A stretch of 64,000 nucleotides of DNA. Origin: Modicisalibacter muralis. Lineage in GTDB: Bacteria; Pseudomonadota; Gammaproteobacteria; Pseudomonadales; Halomonadaceae. The stretch lies in contig NZ_FNGI01000002.1 in assembly GCF_900102945.1 (NCBI RefSeq), forward strand, positions 186,001 through 250,000. Reading direction: 5' to 3'. The translations under genes were made by a program, and so were the position numbers. Of this stretch, positions 10,085 to 19,707 are shown piece after piece (position 1 is the stretch's first letter; each line of letters opens with the position of its first letter). The notes below the pieces were generated by a model, which ran no database searches, was not told the origin of the DNA, and saw only the letters and a list, made by a program, of their open reading frames with translations.

Positions 10085-11061
10085 CCCCGGTCGTCGCCTT
10101 CGGCGAGGCGCTCGTCGATATGCTCTCAAGCCGCCTGGGCGCTGCTCGTGGACCGGAAACCTTCACCCCTTACGCCGGTGGCGCACCCGCCAATGTCGCG
10201 GTGGCCTGCGCGCGCCTCGGCGTGCCCAGCCGTTTTCTGGGCATGGTCGGCAATGATCGCTTCGGCGCTTTCCTGATCGACGAAATGCGTGCCCACGGCG
10301 TCGATACGTCCGGCGTGGTGACCACGGACGAGGCGCGCACCGCGCTGGCGTTCGTCTCGCGGGACTCAAGCGGCGAGCGCACCTTCGATTTCTATCGACC
10401 GCCGGCGGCGGATCTGCTCTACCGTCTCGAACATCTGCCGGCCGGCGTCTTCGCCAAGCCCGCCATCGTGCATCTGTGCAGCAATAGCCTGACCGAAGAG
10501 GCCATCGCCGACACCACCCTGGCACTGGCCGAACTCGCCAACCGCTCGGGGAGTCTGGTCAGCGTCGATGCCAACCTGCGCCACAACCTGTGGCCGAATG
10601 GCCAGGTCGATATCGGCCGCGCCACCGCGTTGCTCGATTGTGCCCAGCTGGTCAAATTGTCACGCGAGGAAGTCGAGGCGCTGCGCGGCGATCACCCGGT
10701 CGATGCCTGGCTCAGCCAGCGCCTGGCCGCGGGAGTGCGACTGATCGTGATTACCGACGGACCTGGCCCGGTGCAGGTTCATAGGCTGGGACAGCGCCTG
10801 GAGATTGTGCCGCCGCCGGTCAAGGCAGTGGATACTACCGCCGGCGGCGATGCCTTTATTGGCGGGCTACTGGCGATCCTCGCCGAAGCCGGCGTCGATG
10901 CCGCCGGCTTCGCCGGCTGGTGCGAGGATAGCGAGCGCATCGAGAACGCAGTGAGCGTCGCCTGTCGCTGTGGCGCGCATGCCGTTACCCGACCCGGCGC
11001 CTACGCGGCGTTGCCGTCGCGCGAGGATCTCGACACGCTCAGGGCATCGGTCAGAGACTAG
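10081..11061 (+). CDS. PfkB-family sugar kinase, probable fructokinase
   Basis: A 326-residue ribokinase/PfkB-family kinase. The N-terminal GEALVDMLSSRLG, the glycine-rich YAGGAPANVAVACARLG, the SVDANLR segment and the C-terminal anion-hole and catalytic-Asp motif DTTAGGDAFIGGLLA are all present. The motif pattern is most like bacterial fructokinases, and coupling to pgi by an ATGA overlap suits fructose to fructose-6-phosphate to glucose-6-phosphate. A 2-keto-3-deoxygluconate kinase remains possible. The start at 10081 is set by this overlap; a longer frame extends into pgi and is spurious. The 3' end overlaps the convergent esterase gene by 11 bases. Confidence 0.85.
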   Translation: MTPVVAFGEALVDMLSSRLGAARGPETFTPYAGGAPANVAVACARLGVPSRFLGMVGNDRFGAFLIDEMRAHGVDTSGVVTTDEARTALAFVSRDSSGERTFDFYRPPAADLLYRLEHLPAGVFAKPAIVHLCSNSLTEEAIADTTLALAELANRSGSLVSVDANLRHNLWPNGQVDIGRATALLDCAQLVKLSREEVEALRGDHPVDAWLSQRLAAGVRLIVITDGPGPVQVHRLGQRLEIVPPPVKAVDTTAGGDAFIGGLLAILAEAGVDAAGFAGWCEDSERIENAVSVACRCGAHAVTRPGAYAALPSREDLDTLRASVRD

Positions 11062-11734
11062 CCAGGCGCTGCGTCAACCAGGCGGCGATATCGGCGACCT
11101 GCTCGGGGCACAGCGAATGCGCCATCGGGTAGCTGCGATAGTTGGCCGCCAGACCCATGTCCCTGGCGCGCTCGAAGCCCTCGCGACCCAGCGATTCGGG
11201 CACCACCGGGTCGTGAGTGCCGTGATGCACCTCGACGCTCAGCTCTCGGTTGGCCGGTGACAGTTCGATGCTTCCCGCCGTGGCGAAATACGTCGACATC
11301 GCCAGCAAGCCGGCCAACGGCTCGGGATGACTCAGTGCCGCCTGATAAGCCACGGCGCCGCCTTGCGAGAAACCGGCGACGACGATGCGCCGGCTGTCGA
11401 TACCCGCGGCGCGCTGCGCGTCGATCAACGCATACACGCGCTGCGCCGAGGCCTGCAACTGAACCTCGTCGATCTGGCGGGCCAAGTTCATCTCCAGTAT
11501 GTCGTACCAGGACGGCATCAGCATGCCGCCGTTGACGGTCACCGGCCGCCTCGGTGCGTGCGGCAGCACGAAGCGCACCGCCATATGAGGGGGCAATTGC
11601 AGGGCCGGAACCAGCGGTTCGAAATCATGACCATCGGCGCCCAGTCCATGCAGCAGAATCACCGCGGCATCGGCCGGGCGGCCATTGGTGGGCTCGATCA
11701 CCAGGGGCTTGATCGAGGGCTCGGAGATAGACAT
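11051..11734 (-). CDS. carboxylesterase/phospholipase family serine hydrolase
   Basis: A 227-residue alpha/beta hydrolase of the carboxylesterase 2/acyl-protein thioesterase type. The early GLGADGHDFEPLVPAL, the nucleophile elbow GFSQGGAVAYQ (catalytic Ser), the acid region GTHDPVVPES and the late MAHSLCPEQ (catalytic His) form a complete triad. It has no signal peptide and is probably cytosolic. It is convergent with the kinase gene and transcribed alone. Short-chain esters or acyl-thioesters are the family substrates; the physiological one is unknown. Confidence 0.9.
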   Translation of the reverse strand: MSISEPSIKPLVIEPTNGRPADAAVILLHGLGADGHDFEPLVPALQLPPHMAVRFVLPHAPRRPVTVNGGMLMPSWYDILEMNLARQIDEVQLQASAQRVYALIDAQRAAGIDSRRIVVAGFSQGGAVAYQAALSHPEPLAGLLAMSTYFATAGSIELSPANRELSVEVHHGTHDPVVPESLGREGFERARDMGLAANYRSYPMAHSLCPEQVADIAAWLTQRLASL

Positions 11735-11812
11735 ACGATCGTTCCTTACACAGAGACAGGGGCGAAGAGGCTTGGCTGTGAGCGGCGAGTCTAACCCATC
11801 GCTGCCCGCTTT

Positions 11813-13582
11813 CTAAAATGGCCAGAATAGCGGAATCAGCGCCAACGCCACGATCCCGACCAGCACATTGAGCAGCCCGCCCACGCGCGCGAAGTCGCCG
11901 AAGCGGTAGCCGCCCGGGCCATAGACCATCAGGTTGGTCTGATAGCCGATCGGCGTAAGGAAACTCGACGAGGCGGCGAACATTACCGCGATGGCGAATG
12001 GCATAACACTGACGCCCAAGGTTTCGGCGCCGGCGGTGACGATGGGAAAGCTGATCACCGCCGCCGCGTTGTTGGTCACCACCTCGGTCAGCAGCGCGAC
12101 CAGAATGTAGGCGCCAATCAATAGCAGATAAGGCTGGTTGCCGGCCAGCGACAAGGCCTGGCTGGCAATCGTCGTCGCCGCGCCGGAGCTTTCCAGCGAC
12201 GCCCCCAGGCCGAACGAGGCGGCGATGGTCAGCAGTACCTGGGTGTCCAGTCCGCGCTTGGCGGCGCCGATCGTGCAGCAGCCGGTGAGTACCGCCAGCG
12301 CCGCGCCGAGCATTGCCGCATTGAGAATGCTGAGGACACCGAACGTCGCCAACCCGACCACGCCAGCGAGTATGCTCCAGGCCAACCAGGCCTTGTCGTG
12401 ATTGGGACGCGCCTGGCCGTTGACCTGGCTGATCAGCAGGAAGTCCCGCGACTGGCGATGACGCTCGATGAACGGTGGGCGCGCCTCCAGCAACAGCACG
12501 TCGGCGGGCTGCAGGCGAATCTGGCCGAGATTGCCGGCGACCCGCTCGCCGTTACGGCACACCGCCAGCACTGCGGCGCCGTACAGGGTACGAAAGTGGC
12601 CCTCGCGGATGCGCTGGCCGATGAACTGACATTGATCGGAGACCACCGCCTCGACCAGACGCCGCTCGCGATAGTCCTTGTTCAGGCTCGACTCGCCCAG
12701 GCTGGAGGGCTGCAGGCCGCGAATCTGCTGCAGCTCGATAGCCGCCTCGGTGGTACCTGCGAATACCAGCCGGTCGCCTTCCTTGAGGCGCTCGCCCGGT
12801 CCCACCACACTGACGATATTGCCGGCGCGCTCGATCTCGACCAGGAAGAGGCCATCGAGGTGACGCAAGCCCGCCTGCTGCACGGTCTTGTCGACGATCG
12901 GCCCGTCGCGGGCGACTTCCATCTCGATGGTGAATTCGCGCGGGTTGTCGAACGCCTGGGCCAGACCACGCCGTTCGGGCAGCAGCCAGCGGCTGGCCAG
13001 TAGCAGATAGGCCAGCCCGATCAGCGCCACCGGCACGCCGACCCAGGCGATATCGAACAGGCCCAGTTCCAACTCAGGGTAGTTGTCGCCGAGCAACCCG
13101 CTGACCACCAGGTTGGTGCTGGTGCCCATCAGCGAGCAGGTGCCGCCGAGAATCGTGGCGAAACTGAGCGGCATCAGAAAACGATGCACCGGCAGCCCAA
13201 GCCGCCGGCTCCAGGACATCACGGCGGGAATGTACGTCGCCACGACCGGGGTATTGTTGATGAAGGCGCTGAGCGCCGATACCGGGATCAACAGCCGCGC
13301 CTGAGCGGCAGCTTCGCTGCGCGGGCGCCCCAGTACATAGCGGATGATGATATCGATGCCGCCGGTTTCACGGATGCTGACGACCAGCACGTACATGAAG
13401 GCGACAGTGAACAAGCCACTGTTGGAAAAACCGCTCAATGCCTGATCGGCATCGATGACGCCCAGCGTCAGCAACGCCACCACCCCACCCAGCAGGATGA
13501 TATCGGGGCCGATGCGCGTGGTTGCCATCAGCACAAAGGTGACGGCGACGGTAGCTAGCGTTATCCAGGCATCGAGGGGCAT
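11813..13582 (-). CDS. SLC13/DASS-type permease with two TrkA-C domains
   Basis: An inner-membrane anion or carboxylate transporter of about 589 residues. Two hydrophobic blocks flank a cytosolic pair of TrkA-C-like domains (about residues 200-360, with [19 protein letters not shown] and [14 protein letters not shown]). The repeated SNT-type loops are visible as [16 protein letters not shown] and [12 protein letters not shown], and [13 protein letters not shown] fits the family. The ATG at 13582 has a nearby AGGA, and [14 protein letters not shown] begins the first membrane helix. A GTG ten codons upstream is possible. Sulfate or dicarboxylates are likely substrates for this architecture, not resolved here. 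Confidence 0.88.
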   Translation of the reverse strand: MPLDAWITLATVAVTFVLMATTRIGPDIILLGGVVALLTLGVIDADQALSGFSNSGLFTVAFMYVLVVSIRETGGIDIIIRYVLGRPRSEAAAQARLLIPVSALSAFINNTPVVATYIPAVMSWSRRLGLPVHRFLMPLSFATILGGTCSLMGTSTNLVVSGLLGDNYPELELGLFDIAWVGVPVALIGLAYLLLASRWLLPERRGLAQAFDNPREFTIEMEVARDGPIVDKTVQQAGLRHLDGLFLVEIERAGNIVSVVGPGERLKEGDRLVFAGTTEAAIELQQIRGLQPSSLGESSLNKDYRERRLVEAVVSDQCQFIGQRIREGHFRTLYGAAVLAVCRNGERVAGNLGQIRLQPADVLLLEARPPFIERHRQSRDFLLISQVNGQARPNHDKAWLAWSILAGVVGLATFGVLSILNAAMLGAALAVLTGCCTIGAAKRGLDTQVLLTIAASFGLGASLESSGAATTIASQALSLAGNQPYLLLIGAYILVALLTEVVTNNAAAVISFPIVTAGAETLGVSVMPFAIAVMFAASSSFLTPIGYQTNLMVYGPGGYRFGDFARVGGLLNVLVGIVALALIPLFWPF

Positions 13583-13689
13583 GGCGGTCCTGCGGCATGA
13601 AAAGTTCAACACCGCATTTTGACCGCCAATTGATATTCCCTGAAGTTATTTGTAGAAATTTGACTAGACCATAATACTATAACGCTCGA

Positions 13690-15747
13690 TCAGCTCTCGA
13701 CCGGACGCGCCCCGCCCAGCCCCCAACGCGCATCGAGAGGCTGTATGGGCATGACCAGAGGGCTCTCTCTGGTGGGGAGCAGGCTATGATCGTCCTGCGC
13801 CTGTGCATCGATGGCTGGCGGCGTCTGTTCGAGCAGCGCAAGGCGATCCAGCACCACGGCGGGGCGAACCTCGGCGGGAATGCACAGTAGCCCACGGCGA
13901 CGCAGCCATTCGCCCGCCTTCAGGCTACTGGTGAAGCGCACCAACGGTGCCGCGGCGACCATGCCCAGCAGTACCGGTGTCAACCACCAGAAGAACAGCG
14001 GCGCGTAGTAATAACTCACGCCACCCCATGCCAGCCCGAGTACGGTCATCGCACCGGTACGCCGCCAGGCCACGCGCCACGCAATCAGGCGGCCAGCGCG
14101 CGATCCCGTGCTCCAGGAAACCGTGCGCCCCATCAGCACGCTGATCACGAACCAGGCGTGAAAAGCCATCATCAACGGCGCAATCAGGATCGAAAAGACG
14201 ATCTCGAGCAGCGCGCTGAAGGTCAGCTTGAAACCACCGCCGAACTCCCGTCGGCGCTGGAAGAGCGCCACCAGAAGGCCAAGCAGCTTGGGGAAAATCA
14301 GCATGATCACGGTAATGACCAACAGCGAGGCGATCATCGCCACCTTCGACTCCGGCCATTCGGGAAATAGCTGGTAGCCGGCGTCGAAGAATTGCACCTT
14401 GACCACCGCGCGGGCCACGGCATCCACTGTGCTCAGCGCCAACATTACCAACCACAACAACGAGGCTATGTAGGCCAGCGCCCCCAACAGGAAATGCAGG
14501 CGATTGATCGGGTGCAGCCCCGAGGCGAACAGCAGCCGCAGGTGTTGCATGTTGCCCTGGCACCAGCGTCGGTCGCGCTTGGCGTAGTCGAGCATATTGC
14601 CGGGCAGCTCTTCGTAGCTCTCCTCCACGCCGGCATGCAGGCGTACCTCCCAGCCGGCGCGCCGCAGCATCGCCGCTTCGACGAAATCATGACTGAGAAT
14701 CTCGCCGCCCAGCGGGGCTTCTCCAGGCAACTCGGGTAACCCGCAATGTTCGACGAAGGCCGAGATGCGGATAATCGCATTATGCCCCCAATAATTGGCG
14801 GTATCGCCCTGCCAAACGCTTTGCCCCGCCGCCAGCATGGGGCTGTAAAGTGTCGCGGCGAACTGCAGGAAACGTCCGAACAGAGTGCTCGAGCGTGTCG
14901 GTAGCGGTACGGTCTGCAACAGCGCCAGCCGTGGGTTGGCCTGCATCGACGCGGCCAGGCGCACCAGCGCGCGCCCGCCCATGACGCTATCGGCATCCAC
15001 CACGATCATACTTTCGTAATGCTGGCCCCAGCGGCAGCAGAAATCGGCGAGGTTGCCGACCTTGCGACCGATGTTGCGCTCACGACGGCGATAGTAGACG
15101 TCCAGATCGGGAGCCAGACGCTTGCGCAGCGCCTGGGCGGCCAAGCGCTCGTTGGCGGCAACCTCGGCATCGGTGGTGTCGCTGAGTAGATAGATATCGA
15201 AGGCCGCCGCCTTGCCGGTATCGATCAGCGATAGGCAGGTAGCCTCCAGCCCGGCGATCACCCGCTCGGTTTCCTCGTTGTAGACCGGCATCACCAGCGC
15301 CACCCGGCGCTCGGGATCGAGGGTCTCGTCGAGAGGTTGCGCGCGTCGCAGCGTCAGTGGATCGCGCTTGAACGCCACCACCAGAAAGCCGGCGATGCCG
15401 GTCCAGAAAGATACCGTCAACCAGGCGAACATCACCACGAATAGCACTTCGATCGACAGTTCGAGCACGGTCAGGCCGTTGGCGCGCAGGATGTCGAACA
15501 TCATGTAGGCGCCCTGCAAACTGGTCAGTACCACCAGCGTGAAGAATATCAGCCGGCGTAATCCCAATAGCGGCATGCGCAAGGCCGGGGGCGTTTTATC
15601 CGGCCCTTGCGGTGCCGCCCCGCCACGCAGCAAGGGCTCGTCAAGCGCGCTCGACGCCTTGTCGCCGAGCTCGGGCTTGTCGCTCATGGTGGCAGTGTCG
15701 CTAGCGGCGCTCATGGTCGAATCGCGACGATTGTCTTCATAGGGCAT
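13690..15747 (-). CDS. opgH: glucan biosynthesis glucosyltransferase H
   Basis: A 685-residue inner-membrane family 2 glycosyltransferase that builds the beta-1,2-glucan backbone of osmoregulated periplasmic glucans. Two N-terminal membrane helices precede the cytosolic catalytic domain (ALVMPVYNEE, VVDADSVMGG, LSHDFVEAAMLRRAGW, KRDRRWCQGNMQHLRLL), followed by about six more helices. All conserved Asp positions and the RRWCQGN motif are intact. The start overlaps the end of opgG by 11 bases, so the two are co-transcribed and probably coupled. In other bacteria OpgH also links nutrient state to cell size. Confidence 0.95.
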   Translation of the reverse strand: MPYEDNRRDSTMSAASDTATMSDKPELGDKASSALDEPLLRGGAAPQGPDKTPPALRMPLLGLRRLIFFTLVVLTSLQGAYMMFDILRANGLTVLELSIEVLFVVMFAWLTVSFWTGIAGFLVVAFKRDPLTLRRAQPLDETLDPERRVALVMPVYNEETERVIAGLEATCLSLIDTGKAAAFDIYLLSDTTDAEVAANERLAAQALRKRLAPDLDVYYRRRERNIGRKVGNLADFCCRWGQHYESMIVVDADSVMGGRALVRLAASMQANPRLALLQTVPLPTRSSTLFGRFLQFAATLYSPMLAAGQSVWQGDTANYWGHNAIIRISAFVEHCGLPELPGEAPLGGEILSHDFVEAAMLRRAGWEVRLHAGVEESYEELPGNMLDYAKRDRRWCQGNMQHLRLLFASGLHPINRLHFLLGALAYIASLLWLVMLALSTVDAVARAVVKVQFFDAGYQLFPEWPESKVAMIASLLVITVIMLIFPKLLGLLVALFQRRREFGGGFKLTFSALLEIVFSILIAPLMMAFHAWFVISVLMGRTVSWSTGSRAGRLIAWRVAWRRTGAMTVLGLAWGGVSYYYAPLFFWWLTPVLLGMVAAAPLVRFTSSLKAGEWLRRRGLLCIPAEVRPAVVLDRLALLEQTPPAIDAQAQDDHSLLPTRESPLVMPIQPLDARWGLGGARPVES

Positions 15748-17443
15748 CGGGATTCCATATGTAGCTCCAGGTTTCAGTCAGCGCTTCGCCACGCAGCATC
15801 AAGCGCAATTGCATGTCCGCCAACTGCCCATCCTGCGGCGCCAACTTGAACGAAGCCCGCCAGGTCTTGCCATCCGGTAACTTGAATACCTTTACGTCGG
15901 TTATCTTTCCCGTTGACGTGTTCAGCGTCGCCTGCACCGGCTGAGTCGGGTGCAGGCCGGCAAGAGCGCCGCCCTTGAAACCGACCACGAACTGGCGCAG
16001 CGCATCGGGTCCCGGGGAATCGGATTCACCGGCGGTGGCTCCCCAGCCGCTACGGGTGCGGACCACCCGCCCCAATCGATGCTCGGCCAGTGGCTCGCCA
16101 TGGGTCGACAGGCGATAGACATAGCGGCGTGATTCACCGGCGCGAAGAGGCGTATCGGGGACCCAGTAGGCAACGATGTTGTCGTGAATCTCGGACTCGG
16201 TCGGAATCTCGACGAGTTCGAGGCCACCTTTCCCCCAGTCGCCTTCGACCGGGTCGACCCAAAAGCTCGGGCGTTGGTGATAATCGGCCTGCGCATCCAG
16301 GTAATGCTCGAAATCGCGATCGCGCTGCATCAGGCCGAAACCGCGCGGCCCTTCATCGCGCAGTTGGGTCACACTGAGCGCCGGCGGATTGGACAGCGGC
16401 CGCCGAATCCATTGGTCGCCGGAGGTATGCATCAGCAGCCCATCCGAATCGTGCACCTCGGGGCGAAAGTCGTCCCAGTCGCCCACGCTGTTCTCGCCAT
16501 GCAGGAACATGCTGGTCAGGGGTGCCACGCCCAGCTTGCCGACATTGTTACGCGCGAACAGCCTGGCCTCGACATCCATCACAACGTTGTTGCCGGCATG
16601 CACGACGAAGCGGTAAGCGCCGGTCACCGACGGGCTATCGAGCAGCGCGAAAAGCGTCATCTGCGTTGCGTTGGGTTCCGGGCGTACCAGCCAATAGGCA
16701 CGAAATGAGGGAAATTCCTCGCCATCCGGTGTCGCGGTGTCCACCGCCAGGCCACGCGCCGACATGCCGTAGTTCTGGCCACGCCCCACCATGCGGAAAT
16801 ACGACGCGCCGAGGAACACCACGAACTCGTCCTTGTAATCGGGGGTATTCAGCGGGTAATGCAGCCGGAAGCCGGCGAAGCCGAGTTTCGCCGGGTCGAT
16901 GTTGGCCAGCGCATCGTGTACCGATGCGGTGCCGTCGCCGTAGCGGAACATATTGGGATCGAAGCGCAACTCCTCGACCCGGCCATCTTTCAACACATGG
17001 ATATCGATCGGCTGATCGTAGAGAAAGCCGGGATGAAAGAACTGCACCTCGAACAATCGCTCGCCGCGCCACAAGGCATTCTCCTGGCGGAAACGAATGT
17101 TTCGATAGTCATTGTAGCCCAGGTTGGCCACCGACTCGGGTAGCGGCGACTGTGGCGCCTTGTACGGTTTGTCGGCAAGCTGGCGAGCCTGCTCGGTGAC
17201 ATGCTCGAATAACGCCTCGGGCGTCCAGTCCTGGCGCGGCTCGGGTTCCGGCGGGGGCTGTTGAGCCTGCTGCTGTTGCTTGGCGTCCTGGGCATCGTTT
17301 GCCGGCTCGGCCGCTGGAGGCGCCTGTTCGGGCGTCGCTTCCTGTTGCTGTTCTTGTTGCTCGGGAGCTGACGTTTCCTGAGCCTCGGCCAGCGTGAACC
17401 CCATAGACAGCCCGACTATCGTCAGACATTGCCACACCTTCAT
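15737..17443 (-). CDS. opgG: periplasmic glucan biosynthesis protein G
   Basis: A 568-residue periplasmic protein needed for osmoregulated periplasmic glucan synthesis, acting with OpgH. Residues 1-22 form a signal peptide (cleavage near AEA-QE). An unusually long Gln/Pro/Glu-rich, low-complexity linker of about 50 residues then precedes the MdoG domain (from about residue 75), which includes FDPNMFRYGDG, GRGQNYGMSARGLA and HAGNNVVMDVEARLF. The closing SYIWNPDAL is family-like. It is first in the opgGH unit and divergent from the sulfatase-like gene. Confidence 0.94.
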   Translation of the reverse strand: MKVWQCLTIVGLSMGFTLAEAQETSAPEQQEQQQEATPEQAPPAAEPANDAQDAKQQQQAQQPPPEPEPRQDWTPEALFEHVTEQARQLADKPYKAPQSPLPESVANLGYNDYRNIRFRQENALWRGERLFEVQFFHPGFLYDQPIDIHVLKDGRVEELRFDPNMFRYGDGTASVHDALANIDPAKLGFAGFRLHYPLNTPDYKDEFVVFLGASYFRMVGRGQNYGMSARGLAVDTATPDGEEFPSFRAYWLVRPEPNATQMTLFALLDSPSVTGAYRFVVHAGNNVVMDVEARLFARNNVGKLGVAPLTSMFLHGENSVGDWDDFRPEVHDSDGLLMHTSGDQWIRRPLSNPPALSVTQLRDEGPRGFGLMQRDRDFEHYLDAQADYHQRPSFWVDPVEGDWGKGGLELVEIPTESEIHDNIVAYWVPDTPLRAGESRRYVYRLSTHGEPLAEHRLGRVVRTRSGWGATAGESDSPGPDALRQFVVGFKGGALAGLHPTQPVQATLNTSTGKITDVKVFKLPDGKTWRASFKLAPQDGQLADMQLRLMLRGEALTETWSYIWNPDAL

Positions 17444-17645
17444 GTGCTTACCTCATTCCTTATTAAACAATGCGACCCTTTCGTTCGCTGTCCCGCTGCA
17501 ATTCACTACTCACTGCGATGCACTGCTCCACTACTATTATTCGCTCCCCTACTATAGCGTTCTCGTTGCGACTGCGCGTTCCTGTAGCGAAGCGGCACCC
17601 AAAGCCCAGCCCTTTTTACCAGCGACATCGCCTCGGAGCACCCCC

Positions 17646-19274
17646 TTGTACCAAAATCTGCTGGTTCTTTTTTTATTGAATGCGCTACTACTGGGCCTGT
17701 CCTTTTCGGTGCAAGGCAGTCCCGGCCCGGCGTGGCTGGCACTGGAGGCTGTCTGGGCGGTCGTCGCACTAGCGCTGGCGACCACCACTTGGCGGCGCTG
17801 GCTGGCCGCGTCGGTGGCTCTGGCGCTGACCCTGCTGGTGCTGCTGGCGATGGCCGACGCGCTGGCCCAATTGAGCCTGGGAAGGCCGTTCAATCCACTG
17901 CTCGACTTCGGCCTTGCCGATTCAGCTTACCATCTGATGGCACAGAACCTCGGCGGGTTCCCTGCCCTGCTGATCACTTTGGCCGCCTTTGCCGCCCTGG
18001 GGTTATTGGCCTGCCTCGCTTACCTGGCTCTGTGTCGGGTGCGCGGCCCGCGCCTTTCGCCTGGCTGGCGTGCATTGGCCGGGTTGCTATTGCTGTCGTT
18101 ACTGCTGCCTGGCATGCCGGACATCTCAACCTGGTCGCAGCGCCTGGCCACGCCAGCGCTCGATCTAGTCGCCTCGCATTGGCGTCAGGTTCGCGAAACC
18201 CGCGCGGTACTGGCCGACTTCCAGCAACGCTTGGCCCACGCCGACAGCTTGGCGGCACACGGCCTGCCGGAACTCGCTGGACGCGACGTCACCCTGGCGT
18301 TCATCGAGTCCTACGGCGTCTCGGCGATCTTCGATACGCGCTATGCACCACGCATACGCCCGCGTTTGGCGAACATGCAACAACGCCTGCGCGATGCGGG
18401 ATTGTACATCGCCACGGGGCGTTTAACCTCACCGGTGCAGGGCGGTCAGTCCTGGCTGGCGCATGCCACCCTGCTCAGCGGCCTGTGGCTGCCCAGCCAG
18501 CGCCATTATGAGCTGCTGTTGGCGCAACGCTACCCAACCCTGATCGACGATTTTCAGGCAACCGGCCACCATGCCCTGGCCGTGATGCCGGCGATCACCG
18601 CGCCCTGGCCGAAAGGCAAGCAGTTGGGGTACGACACGATACTGGCGGCCAAGGATATCGACTATGCCGGCCCGTCACTGAATTGGGTGACCATGCCCGA
18701 TCAATTCACCTGGCACTATTTCGAGGGCTTTCGCCGGCGCTTTGAGGGGCCATTGTTCAGCGAACTGGCACTGATCAGCAGCCACGCGCCCTGGACACCG
18801 ATACTGCCGGTGATCGACGACTGGAGCGCGCTGGATGATGGCGAAATTTTCGCGCGCTGGGAAGATAGCGGTATAGCCCCGGAAACGCTTTGGCAAGACT
18901 CCGAGCGGGTTCGCCAGCATTACGCTCGCGCGGTGGATTATGCGCTGGCGACCGTGACGGGCTACGCCGAACGCTATTTGGATGATGGTTCGCTGCTGAT
19001 CGTGCTCGGCGATCACCAGCCGGCGCCACTGGTGACCGGCCCAGATGCCAGCCGCGACGTGCCGATTCACGTGATCAGTACCGATCCCGCCCTGATCGCG
19101 CCCTTCATCGATGCCGGTTTCAATCCCGGCACGCTACCGCGCAATGCACCCGCGACCCGGCGCCTGGACGATTTTCGGCCCCTGCTGCACCGGCTGTTCG
19201 GCGAGCGACACGAAAAGACCACGCAAAAAAAGGAGGAGACCGGGTTCCTAGGGGAAGAACTCTCGGTCTCCTAA
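17646..19274 (+). CDS. membrane-anchored sulfatase/phosphoglycerol-transferase family protein
   Basis: An inner-membrane protein with about five N-terminal helices and a periplasmic alkaline-phosphatase-fold domain. Recognisable pieces are VTLAFIESYGVSAIF (first metal and nucleophile region), GQSWLAHATLLSG and LLIVLGDHQPAPLVTG (second metal site). Related proteins transfer phosphoglycerol to glucans or lipids. Being divergent from opgGH, it may decorate periplasmic glucans in an OpgB-like role, which is inference. The frame is open far upstream, but hydrophobic LYQNLLVLFLLNALLL begins at a TTG (17646) preceded by GGAG at good spacing, giving 542 residues; the exact start is uncertain. Confidence 0.78.
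   Translation: MYQNLLVLFLLNALLLGLSFSVQGSPGPAWLALEAVWAVVALALATTTWRRWLAASVALALTLLVLLAMADALAQLSLGRPFNPLLDFGLADSAYHLMAQNLGGFPALLITLAAFAALGLLACLAYLALCRVRGPRLSPGWRALAGLLLLSLLLPGMPDISTWSQRLATPALDLVASHWRQVRETRAVLADFQQRLAHADSLAAHGLPELAGRDVTLAFIESYGVSAIFDTRYAPRIRPRLANMQQRLRDAGLYIATGRLTSPVQGGQSWLAHATLLSGLWLPSQRHYELLLAQRYPTLIDDFQATGHHALAVMPAITAPWPKGKQLGYDTILAAKDIDYAGPSLNWVTMPDQFTWHYFEGFRRRFEGPLFSELALISSHAPWTPILPVIDDWSALDDGEIFARWEDSGIAPETLWQDSERVRQHYARAVDYALATVTGYAERYLDDGSLLIVLGDHQPAPLVTGPDASRDVPIHVISTDPALIAPFIDAGFNPGTLPRNAPATRRLDDFRPLLHRLFGERHEKTTQKKEETGFLGEELSVS
19225..19272 (-). terminator. intrinsic terminator overlapping the sulfatase 3' end
   Basis: A perfect nine-base stem, AGGAGACCG (19234-19242) with CGGTCTCCT (19264-19272), is followed on the minus strand by seven T residues. 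The orientation serves the leftward ABC transporter operon, although it lies over 400 bases past that operon's last stop and inside the end of the convergent sulfatase-like gene. Confidence 0.6.
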
Positions 19275-19707
19275 CCAGAAGAGGATCACATTGGCGCGGC
19301 AAGTACGCGGGCTCCTTGACATGAGCTGGCATCCAGTCATTGGCTGTCTCCCTGCCCTTTTTTGTGGTCATCCTTGACCATGCGCGTCACTGCGCTAGCG
19401 ACCCTCTCTGGTCACTGCTTGCCGCTGATTCAACTTTAGTCGGCTCTCCGCACTCATGCAAAAATTGTACATTTTTTTACACAGAAAACGCTCAACCTCC
19501 TCAGAACGAGGGCTGCAACCCAGAGAATCGCTGAATAAATAGCCGAACGGAATGATGCGGGCGTCGCTACGTCGCAAGACGCACGGAACGCAGAAGGCGA
19601 GACATAACATGTGTTAGGTGAGGCTCGACCGGGCTGGCGCACCAGTACCGCGCAACCTGCGATTCGTCGGGGACGCCGAGTCCGTGCAGGCATTTAGGCA
19701 GTGGTTC
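19275..19707. other. 433-base intergenic region, no gene seen
   Basis: A gap between the convergent sulfatase-like gene and the ABC transporter operon. No convincing frame, RNA gene or repeat was found. The centre is AT-rich (a T-run near 19470). It is probably the 3' untranslated tail of the transporter transcript. Confidence 0.4.
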
